From Actinomadura sp. NAK00032 (lineage in GTDB: Bacteria > Actinomycetota > Actinomycetes > Streptosporangiales > Streptosporangiaceae), in the NCBI RefSeq assembly GCF_013364275.1, contig NZ_CP054932.1, positions 5,518,001 through 5,582,000 of the forward strand: a stretch of DNA of 64,000 nucleotides. Reading direction: 5' to 3'. The notes beneath the pieces were generated by a model. The model did not search any database, was not told the DNA's origin, and saw only the letters and a list, made by a program, of their open reading frames with translations. The translations under genes and the position numbers were made by a program. Of this stretch, positions 1-9,386 are shown piece by piece; positions within the stretch are counted from its first letter, which is position 1; each line of letters begins with the position of its first letter.

Positions 1-831
1 GACCGGACACTCCGCGTGATGGATCACGCCGTGGCCGACGGAGCCGAGCCCGGGCACGCCCGATCGGTGACGGCTCGCACCGACGACGAGGAGATCGGCC
101 GCCCGGGACACCTTGCACAGAATGGACACCGGATGCCCGATCAGCACATCGTTCACCACCTCGACCAGCGGATGGCGCTCGCGCAGCGGGGCGTAGGCTG
201 CGATTATCCCGGCACGCCGCTCGTCGTTCATCTGCTCTTCGTCAACGGCATAACCTGACTCGGCAAGGCTCGCTGCGATCTGCCAGGCGTGCACCACGCG
301 CAGCCGCGCCCCGCGGACGGCCGCGGCATCGAAGGCGTACTCCAGCACATCGTTCGCCTCCTCCTCGATGTCGCATCCCACCGCGACCTCCCCGTGGTCG
401 GGGCCTGCCTCCCCCCGTACCACCACGACCGGAACGGCCGAGTGCCCGGCCACACGACGGCTTACGGAACCAAGCAGGAGACCAGCGAAGCCGCCATGGC
501 CGCGCCGGCCGACGACCAGTTCCAAAGCCTTCTCCGACTCGTCCCGCAGCGCGTCCGGCGGCGTGTTGACCACAAGCGCTGTCGTCACTCGCAGCCCGGG
601 CCAGCGCGTCCGCACGTGTTCCTCAGCCTCACGCAGGACGGCGCGACCCGCATGTGACACGCGCTCCGACTCATCGGGCAGGGCGAACCGCCGAACCTGA
701 TACGGCCAGATTCTCGCCGCGTGCACGATGTGCAGCGGCCGGTGGCGCCGCACCGCATCGGCGGCCGCCCAAGCGACGGCGCGCTCCGCGACGCCGGACC
801 CATCCGTCCCCACGACGATCGGTGCCGACAT
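1..831 (-). CDS. Universal stress protein, tandem Usp domains (C-terminus cut by window edge)
   Basis: The minus-strand frame opens at an ATG at 831 (MSAPIVVGTDGSG) and runs off the left edge after 277 codons. Two Usp folds are visible, roughly residues 1-140 and 150-277. The first carries the ATP-binding signature G-2x-G-9x-G-S (VVGRRGHGGFAGLLLGS). The last visible residues, SVGHGVIHHAECPV, match the usual end of Usp domain 2, so only a few residues are missing. Usp proteins bind ATP or act as stress effectors in the cytoplasm; the exact role here is unknown. The gene is divergent from the hydrogenase operon and shares the intergenic DosR-like palindrome at 902-914. It closely resembles the Usp at 12934-13779. 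Confidence 0.9.
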   Translation of the reverse strand, partial: MSAPIVVGTDGSGVAERAVAWAAADAVRRHRPLHIVHAARIWPYQVRRFALPDESERVSHAGRAVLREAEEHVRTRWPGLRVTTALVVNTPPDALRDESEKALELVVGRRGHGGFAGLLLGSVSRRVAGHSAVPVVVVRGEAGPDHGEVAVGCDIEEEANDVLEYAFDAAAVRGARLRVVHAWQIAASLAESGYAVDEEQMNDERRAGIIAAYAPLRERHPLVEVVNDVLIGHPVSILCKVSRAADLLVVGASRHRSGVPGLGSVGHGVIHHAECPV

Positions 832-901
832 GGCCTCCCCCAATGATCAAGCATGTTGCACAGCTACTTCCACACTTATGAGCGCCGACCGTCGGGCGCA
901 A

Positions 902-914
902 GGGACCAAGGTCC
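902..914. promoter_or_regulatory. DosR/DevR-like palindrome
   Basis: GGGACCAAGGTCC lies between the divergent usp (start 831) and cNMP-binding gene (start 1041). It resembles the mycobacterial DosR core GGGACTTTNGTCCC. It could serve both directions, including the hydrogenase operon. Functional assignment is inferred from similarity and recurrence in the window. Confidence 0.55.
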
Positions 915-1040
915 GGCATCGAATGGGATTGCTCGGAACAGGGTTCAGCGTGGATCCGCTGCGGGTAGTGCACCGGTGTCATTGCAGGTGGGGACGTGTC
1001 ATGACCGTAGCGGGCCCGTTCCTGAAGGAGGTCGGGCCAG

Positions 1041-1523
1041 TTGGAGGAGACGAACTCCGTCACGGCCGGTGCTCTGGCCGAGGAACGCTTCTTCGCCGGG
1101 ATGCCCGAGCCGCACCGCGCCGCATTGGCGGCCATCGCCGTCGTCGTCGCGGCCCCGGCCGGGCACCGCTTCTTCGAGGAGGGTGATCAGGCCCAGCGGT
1201 TCTGGCTGCTCCGCTCCGGCAAGGTCGCGCTGGATCTGCAGGTGCCCGGCCGCGGTGCGGTGGTGGTGGAGACCCTGCCGGCCTCGTCGATGCTGGGTTG
1301 GTCGTGGCTGTTTCCGCCGCACCGCTGGAGATTCGGCGCGGTCGCCGCGGCGCCGGTGACGGCTTTCCGGTTCGACGGGCGGGGGGTACGGGAACTCTGC
1401 GCCGCCGACCTCCGTCTCGGCCACGACCTCCTCCTGCGCTTCGGGGCCGTGATGCTGGACCGGCTCGAAGCGACCAGGGTCAGGATGCTGGACCTGTACG
1501 CGCACCCGGAGGAGCTTCGATGA
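1041..1523 (+). CDS. Cyclic-nucleotide-binding domain protein without HTH
   Basis: The 160-residue product is almost entirely one cNMP-binding (Crp-type) beta-roll, with typical features FFEEGDQAQRFWLLRSGKVALD near residues 44-65 split around the first turn and a following LGWSWLF segment. There is no C-terminal helix-turn-helix, so it is unlikely to bind DNA directly. The stop overlaps the hyhG start (ATGA at 1520), placing it as first gene of the hydrogenase operon. It is a clear paralogue of the protein at 23092-23598, sharing the LGWSWLF.PH.W.FG pattern. Ligand and role are unknown; a sensory or membrane-recruitment function for the hydrogenase is conjecture. Confidence 0.85.
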   Translation: MEETNSVTAGALAEERFFAGMPEPHRAALAAIAVVVAAPAGHRFFEEGDQAQRFWLLRSGKVALDLQVPGRGAVVVETLPASSMLGWSWLFPPHRWRFGAVAAAPVTAFRFDGRGVRELCAADLRLGHDLLLRFGAVMLDRLEATRVRMLDLYAHPEELR

Positions 1524-2392
1524 CTCCGGCCACGGCGCACGGCCCCATGGCGCCCGTCCCGTACCGGGTGACGGACCGGCACGCGGAGACGGCCGACACG
1601 GTCACGTTGGCGCTGGAGCCCGTTGAGGCGGCCGTCCCAGAGCCAGTTCCCGGCCAGTTCACCATGATGTACGTCTTCGGTATCGGTGAGGCGCCGATCT
1701 CGGTCAGCCGCGTCGGGCCGTTCCGGGCAGTACGGGGTTCCCGACCCGCACGCGGAAGAGGGCCGGTACTGGAGCAGACCGTCCGCGCCGTCGGCGCCGT
1801 GACCCGGGCCGTATGCGGGACGCGGCCGGGGAGGGTCGTCGGGCTGCGGGGGCCGTTCGGCACCGGCTGGGGCCTGGACGAGGCACGGGGATGCGATCTG
1901 GTGCTCGCCGCCGGCGGGATCGGGCTGGCCCCGCTGCGGCCAGTGGTGCTGCGCGCCCTGTCCGACCGGAGTGCCTTCGGCCGGATTTCAGTCCTGATCG
2001 GTGCGCGCACCCCGGATGACCTGTTGTTCACCAGTGAGCTCGACACGTGGCGGGCGAAAGGCGCCCAGGTCGAGGTCACGGTTGACCGGCCGACTCCCGG
2101 GTGGGCCGGTCACGTCGGACTGATCACGGCGCTGGCGGGGTCAGTTGAGGTCGACCCGGCCCGCGCCGCGGCGTTCATCTGCGGACCGGAAGTGATGATG
2201 CGCCTCACCGCCGAGGCGCTCATCGGGCTCGGGATGTGCCCTGCCGACATCCGGCTGTCCTTGGAGCGCAATATGCACTGCGGGCTCGGATGGTGCGGGC
2301 ACTGCCAGCTCGGGCCGCTGCTGCTCTGCCGCGACGGGCCCGTCCTGCCGTACGAGCGCGCGGTGCCGCTCATGACCGTCAGGGAGCTGTAG
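1520..2392 (+). CDS. hyhG: Group 3b-like [NiFe] hydrogenase gamma subunit (FAD/NAD(P)-binding)
   Basis: This 290-residue protein resembles the diaphorase gamma subunit of cytoplasmic bidirectional NADP-linked hydrogenases (sulfhydrogenase type). An N-terminal FAD-binding barrel (PGQFTMMYV, then ISVS) is followed by a ferredoxin-reductase NAD(P) domain (LVLAAGGIGLAPLRPV) and a C-terminal cysteine cluster CGLGWCGHCQLGPLLLC, which should hold a [2Fe-2S] centre. It passes electrons between NAD(P)H and the iron-sulfur subunits. The ATG at 1520 overlaps the upstream stop and is preceded by GGAG, so this start is preferred over longer frames. Only 2 nt separate its stop from hyhS. Confidence 0.88.
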   Translation: MTPATAHGPMAPVPYRVTDRHAETADTVTLALEPVEAAVPEPVPGQFTMMYVFGIGEAPISVSRVGPFRAVRGSRPARGRGPVLEQTVRAVGAVTRAVCGTRPGRVVGLRGPFGTGWGLDEARGCDLVLAAGGIGLAPLRPVVLRALSDRSAFGRISVLIGARTPDDLLFTSELDTWRAKGAQVEVTVDRPTPGWAGHVGLITALAGSVEVDPARAAAFICGPEVMMRLTAEALIGLGMCPADIRLSLERNMHCGLGWCGHCQLGPLLLCRDGPVLPYERAVPLMTVREL

Positions 2393-2394
2393 GC

Positions 2395-3183
2395 ATGGGA
2401 CGACCGACCCTGGCCGTTTGGAAGTTCGCCTCCTGCGACGGCTGCCAGCTGACCCTTCTGGACTGCGAGGACGAACTCCTCACCCTCACCGGACGGATCA
2501 AGATCGCGTACTTTCTGGAGGCGACCGCCGCCGCCGGGGACGGCCCGTACGATGTCTCCCTGGTCGAAGGATCGATCACGACGCCGACCGACCTCGACCG
2601 CATCCAGCACGTCCGGGCGGTATCGGGCAAGCTGATCACGATCGGGGCGTGTGCAACCGCCGGAGGCATCCAGGCACTGCGTGACTTCGCGGACGTCGAG
2701 GAGTTCACCTCCGTGGTCTACGCTCGCCCGGAGTACATCGCCACGCTCGCGCGGTCCACGCCCATCTCAGCGCATGTACCGGTGGACTTCGAACTGCGGG
2801 GGTGCCCGATCGACCGGCGCCAACTCGTGGAGGTGCTGGCGGCTCACCTGACCGGCCGTACACCCGACGTACCCGGGCACAGCGTCTGCTTCGAATGCAA
2901 GAGCCGCGGGAGCGTCTGCGTCATGGTCGCGCGCGGCACCCCGTGCCTGGGGCCCATCACCCACGCGGGGTGCGGCGCGATCTGCCCGGCGTACGGCCGA
3001 GGCTGCTACGGCTGCTTCGGCCCCTCCCCCGCCTGGAGCGGCACTCGGCCCAACACCCGCGGGCTGCTGCCGTGGCTCGACATGACCGAGGACGAGACGC
3101 ACCGAGTGCTGTCCACCTTCAACGTCTCGGCGTTCCGCGAGGAGCAGCGACCCGAAGGGGCGGGGGATGACGCACCGCAATGA
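2395..3183 (+). CDS. hyhS: Group 3b-like [NiFe] hydrogenase small (delta) subunit
   Basis: The 262-residue protein carries the small-subunit cluster ligands: an N-terminal SCDGCQ for the proximal [4Fe-4S] cluster, GACATAGG, RGCP, and a C-terminal series of cysteines between residues about 163 and 215 (CFECKSRGSVC, then CGAICPAYGRGCYGCFGP) for further clusters. It relays electrons from the NiFe site in HyhL to the FAD subunit. There is no twin-arginine signal, consistent with a soluble cytoplasmic enzyme. The start at 2395 follows the hyhG stop by 2 nt; the end overlaps hyhL by 17 nt, indicating a tightly coupled operon. Confidence 0.92.
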   Translation: MGRPTLAVWKFASCDGCQLTLLDCEDELLTLTGRIKIAYFLEATAAAGDGPYDVSLVEGSITTPTDLDRIQHVRAVSGKLITIGACATAGGIQALRDFADVEEFTSVVYARPEYIATLARSTPISAHVPVDFELRGCPIDRRQLVEVLAAHLTGRTPDVPGHSVCFECKSRGSVCVMVARGTPCLGPITHAGCGAICPAYGRGCYGCFGPSPAWSGTRPNTRGLLPWLDMTEDETHRVLSTFNVSAFREEQRPEGAGDDAPQ

Positions 3184-4462
3184 CCGGACATTGAAGGTCG
3201 GGGCTCTTGCCCGGGTCGAAGGCGAGGGCGCCATGTACGTCCGGGCCCGCGGCCGGGCCGTCGAGGAGGTTCGGCTCGACATCTACGAGCCGCCGCGGTT
3301 CTTCGAGGCGTTCCTGCGCGGCCGCGCCTACACCGAACCGCCGGACATCACCGCCAGAATCTGCGGCATCTGCCCTATCGCCTATCAGATGAGCGCGTGC
3401 CAGGCCATCGAGGCGGCCTGCGGCGTCAAGGTCGGCGGCACCCTCAGCGAGCTGCGCCGCCTGCTGTACTGCGGTGAGTGGATCGAGAGCCACGCCCTGC
3501 ACGTCTACCTGCTGCACGCGCCCGACTTCCTCGGCTACCCGGGCGCGGTGGAGCTGGCCCGCGACCACCGCGCCGTCGTCGAGCGGGGCCTGCGGCTGAA
3601 GAAGGCGGGCAACACGCTGCTGGAGGTGCTGGGGGGCCGAGCGATCCATCCGGTGAACGTCCGGGTCGGCGGCTTCCACCGGACGCCGGCACGCACCGAG
3701 CTGGCCCCGCTCGCCGAGTTGCTCCGCCAAGCCCGCGACGACGCGCTCGCCACCGTGGAATGGGCGGCGGAATTCGAGTTCCCCGACTTCGCTCATGACC
3801 ATGAATACCTCGCCCTGTCCACCGGACGGTACCCGCTGGAGAGCGGCGTCCTGCGCAGCAGCGCAGGACGCGCCTTCTCCGCCGCGGAGTTCGAGCGGAA
3901 CATCGTCGAGGAGCAGGTCCCCCACTCGACCGCCCTGCACGCCCGCTTCACCGACGGCGGCCCGTACCTCACCGGCCCGCTCGCCCGCTACTCCCTCAAC
4001 CGCGACCGGCTGTCGCCCCTCGCGCTCGAGGCCGCGGACCGGGCCGGACTCGGCATCGAATGCCGCAACCCGTTCCGCAGCATCCTGGTCCGTGCGGTCG
4101 AGATCGTCTACGCGGTGGACGAGGCGCTACGGATCATCACCGCCTATGAGCCGCCGCCCCGCCCGGCCGTGCCGGTGCCGCCCCGGGAGGGGACCGGACA
4201 CGGCGTCACCGAGGCGCCGCGCGGCGTCCTTTACCACCGCTACGGCTTCGGCCCGGACGGCCTGATCCGGGCCGCGCGGATCGTCCCGCCGACGTCCCAG
4301 AACCAGGCCGCCATCGAGGACGACCTGCGCCGGTTCATCGCGGCGCATCTCCATCTCGACGACCACGCCCTGACCCATCAGTGCGAGCAGGCGATCCGCA
4401 ACTACGACCCCTGCATCTCCTGCTCCACCCACTTCCTCGATCTCACCGTGGAGCGGTCGTGA
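3167..4462 (+). CDS. hyhL: Group 3b-like [NiFe] hydrogenase large (alpha) subunit
   Basis: The 431-residue catalytic subunit shows both NiFe ligand motifs: L1 RICGICPIAYQMS near residue 64 and L2 DPCISCSTH near the C-terminus. After the L2 histidine a nine-residue tail (FLDLTVERS) remains, the segment normally cleaved during maturation; the protease is encoded immediately downstream. L1 lacks the histidine of respiratory hydrogenases but has the form common in group 3b enzymes. Related mycobacterial Hyd3/Hyh operons are hypoxia-induced under DosR, which fits the palindrome at 902-914. The stop overlaps the next start (GTGA at 4459). Confidence 0.94.
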   Translation: MTHRNDRTLKVGALARVEGEGAMYVRARGRAVEEVRLDIYEPPRFFEAFLRGRAYTEPPDITARICGICPIAYQMSACQAIEAACGVKVGGTLSELRRLLYCGEWIESHALHVYLLHAPDFLGYPGAVELARDHRAVVERGLRLKKAGNTLLEVLGGRAIHPVNVRVGGFHRTPARTELAPLAELLRQARDDALATVEWAAEFEFPDFAHDHEYLALSTGRYPLESGVLRSSAGRAFSAAEFERNIVEEQVPHSTALHARFTDGGPYLTGPLARYSLNRDRLSPLALEAADRAGLGIECRNPFRSILVRAVEIVYAVDEALRIITAYEPPPRPAVPVPPREGTGHGVTEAPRGVLYHRYGFGPDGLIRAARIVPPTSQNQAAIEDDLRRFIAAHLHLDDHALTHQCEQAIRNYDPCISCSTHFLDLTVERS

Positions 4463-4959
4463 CCGTCGTCATCGGCGTAGGCAACGACTTCCGCCGCGAC
4501 GACGGTGCGGGGCCGGCGGTGCTCGAGGCGCTCCAGGGCAGGGTGCGGGCGACTCTCGCGGTGACCGACGGCGAGCCGGCCCGGCTCATCGGGCTGTGGG
4601 CGGGCGCCGACCTGGCGATCGTCGTGGACGCGGTATGCGCCGAGCCGCCCGTTCCCGGGCGGATCCACGACCTCGGCGCGGAGACGGCGGCTCTGGCCGC
4701 GTGCTCCGTCACCGGTCACGCCCTTGGGCTCGCCGATGCCGTCGCGCTCGGACTCGCCGTCGGCCACATGCCCGCCCGCCTGCGCGTCCTGGCGATCGAG
4801 GGGCTCGATTTCGGCTTCGGCCACGGGTTGAGCCCCGGAGTGGCGGCCGCTGTCACCGCCGTCGCCGACCGGCTGGCCGTCGCACTGGCACCCGGCGGGG
4901 AGGAGCCGGCCGAGTCGATCGCCGGACACCCGCGCCGGCAAAAGGACCACTCGTCGTGA
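4459..4959 (+). CDS. Hydrogenase maturation protease (HyaD/HycI family)
   Basis: The 166-residue product begins TVVIGVGNDFRRDDGAG, the GxGN-x(4)-DDG signature of hydrogenase-specific C-terminal endopeptidases, where the first aspartate region contacts nickel. A second acidic motif, VVDAV, lies near residue 55. The enzyme should remove the short tail after the L2 motif of HyhL once nickel is inserted. The GTG start is set by the 4-nt overlap with hyhL, and the stop overlaps the hyhB start in the same way. Length matches the family. Confidence 0.9.
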   Translation: MTVVIGVGNDFRRDDGAGPAVLEALQGRVRATLAVTDGEPARLIGLWAGADLAIVVDAVCAEPPVPGRIHDLGAETAALAACSVTGHALGLADAVALGLAVGHMPARLRVLAIEGLDFGFGHGLSPGVAAAVTAVADRLAVALAPGGEEPAESIAGHPRRQKDHSS

Positions 4960-6083
4960 ACACACTGGAACTCACCGACCTCAGTCTTCTCCACGCCGCG
5001 CTCCGCCGAGCCGGGTACACCGTCATCGGCCCGACCGTCCGCGACGACGCCATCGTCCTGGCGGAACTGGACTCGGTCGAACACCTGCCGTACGGATGGG
5101 GCGTCCGGCTGAGCCCCGGCGGCTACCGGCTGCGCCGCAGGGAGGACGGCGCCGCCTTCGCTCACGCGGCCGGGCCCCAGTCCTGGAAACCCTTTCTGCA
5201 CCGGTCAAGAGTCAAGCTGTGGGAGGCGCGCCGGACCGAGGACGGCTTCGAGACCGAGGAGCACGCACCCGACCCGGCCCGCTTGGCACTGCTCGGCGTC
5301 CGGCCGTGCGATCTGCGCGCCATCGCCGTCCAAGACCGCGTCCTGATGGGCGGCCGCCACGTCGACCCGTCCTATGCGGGACGGCGCCGGGATGCCCTCA
5401 TCATCGCCGTCAACTGCACCGAGCCCGGTGAGACCTGCTTTTGCGTCTCCATGGGCACCGGCCCGCAAGCGGGCCCCGGATACGATCTCGCGTTCACCGA
5501 ACTGATCGGCGAGGACGGCCCGCGGTACATCGTGGACGTTGGCACCGAGGCGGGCGCCCTCATCATGGACGACCTGCGCGCAGGACCCGCGAAGCCCGCC
5601 GACGTGGACCGAGCCCGTGCGGAGGTGACGGCCGCCGCCGACCGGATGGGCCGGGAGATGCCCGCCCTGGGCCTTCGCGACCTGATGGCGGGCAGCCTGG
5701 ACGCGGCTCGCTGGGACGATGTCGCCGAACGCTGCCTGAGCTGCGGCAACTGCACCATGGTGTGCCCGACCTGCTTCTGCACCAGAGTGACCGACACCAC
5801 CGACCTCACAGGCGATCACGCCGAGCGCTGGCAACTCTGGGACTCCTGCTTCGACCCGGACTTCTCCCACCTGCACGGCGGCGAGGTCCGCGCGTCCGCG
5901 AAGAGCCGCTACCGGCAGTGGCTCACCCACAAGCTCGGCACCTGGCACGACCAGTTCGGGTCCTCTGGCTGCGTAGGCTGCGGTCGCTGCATCGTCTGGT
6001 GCCCGGTCGGGATCGACCTCACCGTCGAGGTGGCCGCGCTGCGCGCCGAAACCACCGACCCCACGGCAGACATCACCGAGTGA
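4956..6083 (+). CDS. hyhB: Group 3b-like hydrogenase beta subunit, two [4Fe-4S] clusters
   Basis: The 375-residue protein matches the beta subunit of sulfhydrogenase-type enzymes. The N-terminal half contains RPCDLRAIAVQD and a cysteine-containing CTEPGETCFC segment. The C-terminal half has two ferredoxin-like clusters, CLSCGNCTMVCPTCFC near residue 256 and CVGCGRCIVWCP near residue 340. It is predicted to link the HyhG flavin domain to the hydrogenase core. A GTG start overlaps the protease stop. In many actinobacterial operons the beta gene comes first; here it is last, after the protease, which is a rearranged order. Confidence 0.88.
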   Translation: MNTLELTDLSLLHAALRRAGYTVIGPTVRDDAIVLAELDSVEHLPYGWGVRLSPGGYRLRRREDGAAFAHAAGPQSWKPFLHRSRVKLWEARRTEDGFETEEHAPDPARLALLGVRPCDLRAIAVQDRVLMGGRHVDPSYAGRRRDALIIAVNCTEPGETCFCVSMGTGPQAGPGYDLAFTELIGEDGPRYIVDVGTEAGALIMDDLRAGPAKPADVDRARAEVTAAADRMGREMPALGLRDLMAGSLDAARWDDVAERCLSCGNCTMVCPTCFCTRVTDTTDLTGDHAERWQLWDSCFDPDFSHLHGGEVRASAKSRYRQWLTHKLGTWHDQFGSSGCVGCGRCIVWCPVGIDLTVEVAALRAETTDPTADITE

Positions 6084-6666
6084 GGTGGTCCGCGCAGCCG
6101 TCAAGCGTGCACAGTTCCCAACTGCGGACCCGGCCACGCGGCCGAGTCCTCGGCCCGGCAACATCGTGAACGGGCTTCGACCAGCAGCGCTGCCGCCTCC
6201 TCTCCGTCGATTGAACCATCCGGCGACGCGCACCCCTTGCGTCCTACCACTGGCTGCCCGGCTACAACCTGCCCAGCATCTGCGAGCGACCCTGCGCTGT
6301 TCGGGACGGAGGTGCGCGCCTTACGGGCCGAGGGCGTCCAGCAGCGTTGGCGTGGCGGCGCCTTGGGGCGGACGGTGAAGGCTTCGCTGGAGGCACGGCG
6401 GTAGTTGGTCTCCAGGGCATGGCGCGACCGGGTGCCCCGCTTGAGTGACGAGACCGGCGCGGGGCCTGGTCGGGAACCGGCCGCGGTCGCGGACGCCGTT
6501 GTACGGGACAGGCGCGCCCAGCAGGCGATCTGACACCGCCGGCCTTGGACGCGCACGGTCCCCCGTACTGGACCGGGCGGGGTTGACATTCACCGTCACC
6601 GATGCGTCCACGGCCACACGCCGCTTGCCGCAGGTTCCGGCGACTGCGCGATAGCCGGCGAACGGC
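6084..6666. other. Intergenic region, no gene recognised
   Basis: This 580-nt stretch follows the hydrogenase operon and meets the end of the minus-strand flavoprotein gene. Short frames exist on both strands, but none shows a recognisable domain, convincing ribosome binding site or actinobacterial codon pattern. It may hold gene debris. Confidence 0.5.
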
Positions 6667-7881
6667 TCAGGTCAGGTCGGCCAGGATGGTTTCAGCGGCT
6701 CGACGTCCCGATACCAGGGCGCCCTGGATGGACCCGGTGTCGCGGTGGTCGCCGCAGATGTACCGGCCGGTGCGCAACCGGACCGGACGTCGCAGCGGCA
6801 GAGGCGGCGGCATCGCCGGAAGGGCGGCCTCGACCCGGTACGAGGCGATGTGCCGCCAGTCTGCGGTGTCGCCGTAGATCTCGGTCAGCCGGTCACGCAC
6901 CAGCGCCTCGCCGGTGTCGATGCCGAGCACGGACGTCGAGATGAGCGCGCGGTCGTCCGGGGAGTACTCAGGTGCTGCGTCGGTCAGGACGAGCGTGTCG
7001 GTGATGATCCCTTCGGCGTCCAGGATTTGGACGGGCTCCTTTAGCGGAGATTCCGGGGCCACGTGGTAAAAGGTCGTGACCGGACGCATCACCGGTGCCT
7101 CGATCTCGGGTTCGAGTTCGGCCGCGCCGGCCGGGTCGGTTGCGACGACCACGGTGCCGGCGTCGATCGCCTCGCCGCTGCCGGTCTCCACTCCCTCGTC
7201 GGTGATCCGCCGGACGGGCGTGCCGAGCGACACCGCCCCGTCCGGGAGCCGGGCGGCAAGCTGCTCCGGTACCCGGCCCATTCCCCGCGCGGGGACGCAG
7301 ATGGTGCCGCGCGCGAAGGACCGCCAGATCAGATGGAAGAAGCGGCTGGAGGTCTCCAGCTCGCGCTCCAGCAGCACCCCGGCCAAGAACGGGCGCAGCA
7401 GCTTCTCGATCATCTCCTCCGAGACGCCCCAGTGGCGCAGCTCCTCACTCGTGTCGCGTTCGGCACCGTCACGGACCCAGGACCCCGGGACGGCCAGGTC
7501 GCGAGCGGTCATCGCCGCCAGCGCGGCCTTGTCCCGGACGGACCCCACGTCGGCGAGGGCGCCGCTCAGCGCATGCTGGGGATGCCTCCACGGCAGCATC
7601 ACGCGTTCGCGCACTCCCTGATGGAAGACCAGCAGCCCGGAAGCGAACGACCGCAGGTCCAGGGCCTTGAGGTCGAGGACGCGCCGGGCCTCCGGGTAGG
7701 CGGTGTTGAAGACCTGGAAGCCCCGGTCCAGGCGGAAGCCCTCCACGATATCCGTGCGCATCCGGCCGCCGACTCCGTCCGACGCCTCCAGCACCCGCAC
7801 CGGTACACCGGCCCGGTGCAGCCGCACCGCACAGGCAAGCCCGGACAGACCCGCCCCCACGACGATCACGCCATCGGACAT
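6667..7881 (-). CDS. FAD-dependent oxidoreductase (flavin amine oxidase / phytoene-desaturase-like)
   Basis: The 404-residue protein starts MSDGVIVVGAGLSGLACAV, a classic GxGxxG dinucleotide-binding motif followed by an acidic strand end (LEASDGVGGRM) and the RxG segment typical of the amine oxidase/protoporphyrinogen oxidase/phytoene desaturase superfamily. The C-terminal FAD contact ICGDHRDTGSIQGALVSGRRAA is visible in two parts near residues 374-395. The substrate cannot be set. A possible squalene/phytoene synthase remnant lies upstream at about 8398-8616, hinting at a lost isoprenoid context. The ATG at 7881 is chosen because the dinucleotide fold begins directly after it. Confidence 0.85.
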   Translation of the reverse strand: MSDGVIVVGAGLSGLACAVRLHRAGVPVRVLEASDGVGGRMRTDIVEGFRLDRGFQVFNTAYPEARRVLDLKALDLRSFASGLLVFHQGVRERVMLPWRHPQHALSGALADVGSVRDKAALAAMTARDLAVPGSWVRDGAERDTSEELRHWGVSEEMIEKLLRPFLAGVLLERELETSSRFFHLIWRSFARGTICVPARGMGRVPEQLAARLPDGAVSLGTPVRRITDEGVETGSGEAIDAGTVVVATDPAGAAELEPEIEAPVMRPVTTFYHVAPESPLKEPVQILDAEGIITDTLVLTDAAPEYSPDDRALISTSVLGIDTGEALVRDRLTEIYGDTADWRHIASYRVEAALPAMPPPLPLRRPVRLRTGRYICGDHRDTGSIQGALVSGRRAAETILADLT

Positions 7882-9386
7882 CTGCCCCCACTTTCCTCGT
7901 GGCCGCAATCCGCCCGTCACCATGCCCGCGATGAACGTGTCTACCCCGGTCACCGGAGGCGGTGTCATCGGGATGTGCATGTGTGCATGGGGGGACGAAA
8001 GGGTCTCTGCATCGCAAACCGCCACAATGGGGTAAATCGCGGCCGGCCCGGCCCACGCCTCCATGCACCGTGCAACCGTGTCCGAGCTGTCGGCGGCGAT
8101 CCATCTCCCGACGCGGGGCCGTGAGGTCGTGGTGGTCGATGTTCGTGACAGACCGGGTGGATGCCACGGATCGGCGTGCGCCGGTCCGTCGCGGTCGACA
8201 TGGGCGCTTCGGCGCTGACCACGCCGCAGATGCTGGCGGACACGTTTAGCGCGGCGAGTGGATTCCGGTGCCTGAACCGGTTCGTGGCGGCCTACTGCCC
8301 GGTCCGGCCCGGCCGGCGACTGGCGATTGGCACTACGCAGGCCCGCAGTACTCGTCCCGCCTGGTCATGCACTTCGGGATCGTTCACCGGCCGCCGGTTC
8401 AGGCACATGAAACCGACCGCGCCCGAGACCGCTACCGCCGCGTACGAACCGTACAGCGGCATCCTGGACGAGATCGCCGCGGCCGGCCACGATGTGCTGA
8501 CCGCGCGGGCGCGGGTGCCATGCCACCGCCGGGCCGCGATCTTCGCGCGGCACATGCTGGCCGCCTTCGCCGCCGGCCGCGCCGAACGGCGGCAGCCCGC
8601 CGGCGTGCGATGCTGATGGTCGAGTGCGCACTCGCCCGCAACGGAGCACTTCGCTGATCTCGGCGGGGTCCACCGGAGCCGTCGTGACTTGCGCGGTCCG
8701 TGCTTTCGGGCGGTGAGAAGGCGTGGCGCGCTCGGCAGTGGCTGTGGCGCTCCCGACGTTCGCGGGACGGCGTGGCTGCCGCTCGATCCTCGCGTCCGCC
8801 AGCGCGTTGACGCAAGGGCCGGTGCGGCCCTGCCGCGGTCATGAGCGCGTCGACACCTGCGCGGTCAAGGGGTTCGCAGAGCCGCTTCCTGACCAAGCGC
8901 GTCCACAGGCCGACCACCGCAAGACGGACGTCCGGTCTGTGGTAACTGGCCCGACCGGCGGAGAGACTGCAAGGAGGCCCAGTCCAACGGGTCAACCCGC
9001 CGTATCGGCGAACAAGCCCAGGGAGACGATATAGGCAGAAGATCCTTATGAGACCACGCACCAGGCGGCTACCGTCCCCTCTCGGTCTGCGAACACCGTC
9101 GGGGCGGATCCTGCCCTCCTGAACCTTGTGGTTTAGGAAAAGTCGGGCCGCCGGCGTGCTGGTGGACACCGCCCCACCGTGCGACCCGCTGTAGCTGTTC
9201 ATGCGTGCCGACGTGGACATCCGCCGGGAATCATCGAGCAGTTCTTCAGCGGCGGCGCAGGCGGCCCTCCGCCGTGGCAGGCGTCGTCGCGGCGCAAACC
9301 GACCTCACCGCTGCCGTCGATGATCAGCCCCGCCCTCGTACCGCCGATCTCACCGATTGCTGAGGACCGATCGAGAGGAAATGACC
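7882..9386. other. Long gene-poor region with debris
   Basis: About 1.5 kb separate the flavoprotein gene from the next CBS-BON gene. Apart from the possible isoprenoid-synthase fragment at 8398-8616, I see no supported gene. The sequence lacks clear ribosome binding sites and coherent third-position G+C bias, suggesting decayed genes. Confidence 0.45.
8398..8616 (+). pseudogene. Possible C-terminal fragment of a squalene/phytoene synthase family protein
   Basis: The frame reads AAYEPYSGILDEIAAAG, then HDVLTARARVPCHRRAAIFA and RHMLAAF. This resembles the last helices of squalene/phytoene synthases (YxxILDxIxxxxxDVxxxRaRVP..RK). No catalytic DxxxD motif or other upstream domain is present in any frame, so at most a tail remains. 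It points in the opposite direction to the flavoprotein gene ending at 6667. Identification is by eye and tentative. Confidence 0.35.

Noticed and set aside
6101..6617. Possible transposase remnants on the minus strand
   Set aside because: No DDE, HTH or inverted repeat could be recognised in any frame.
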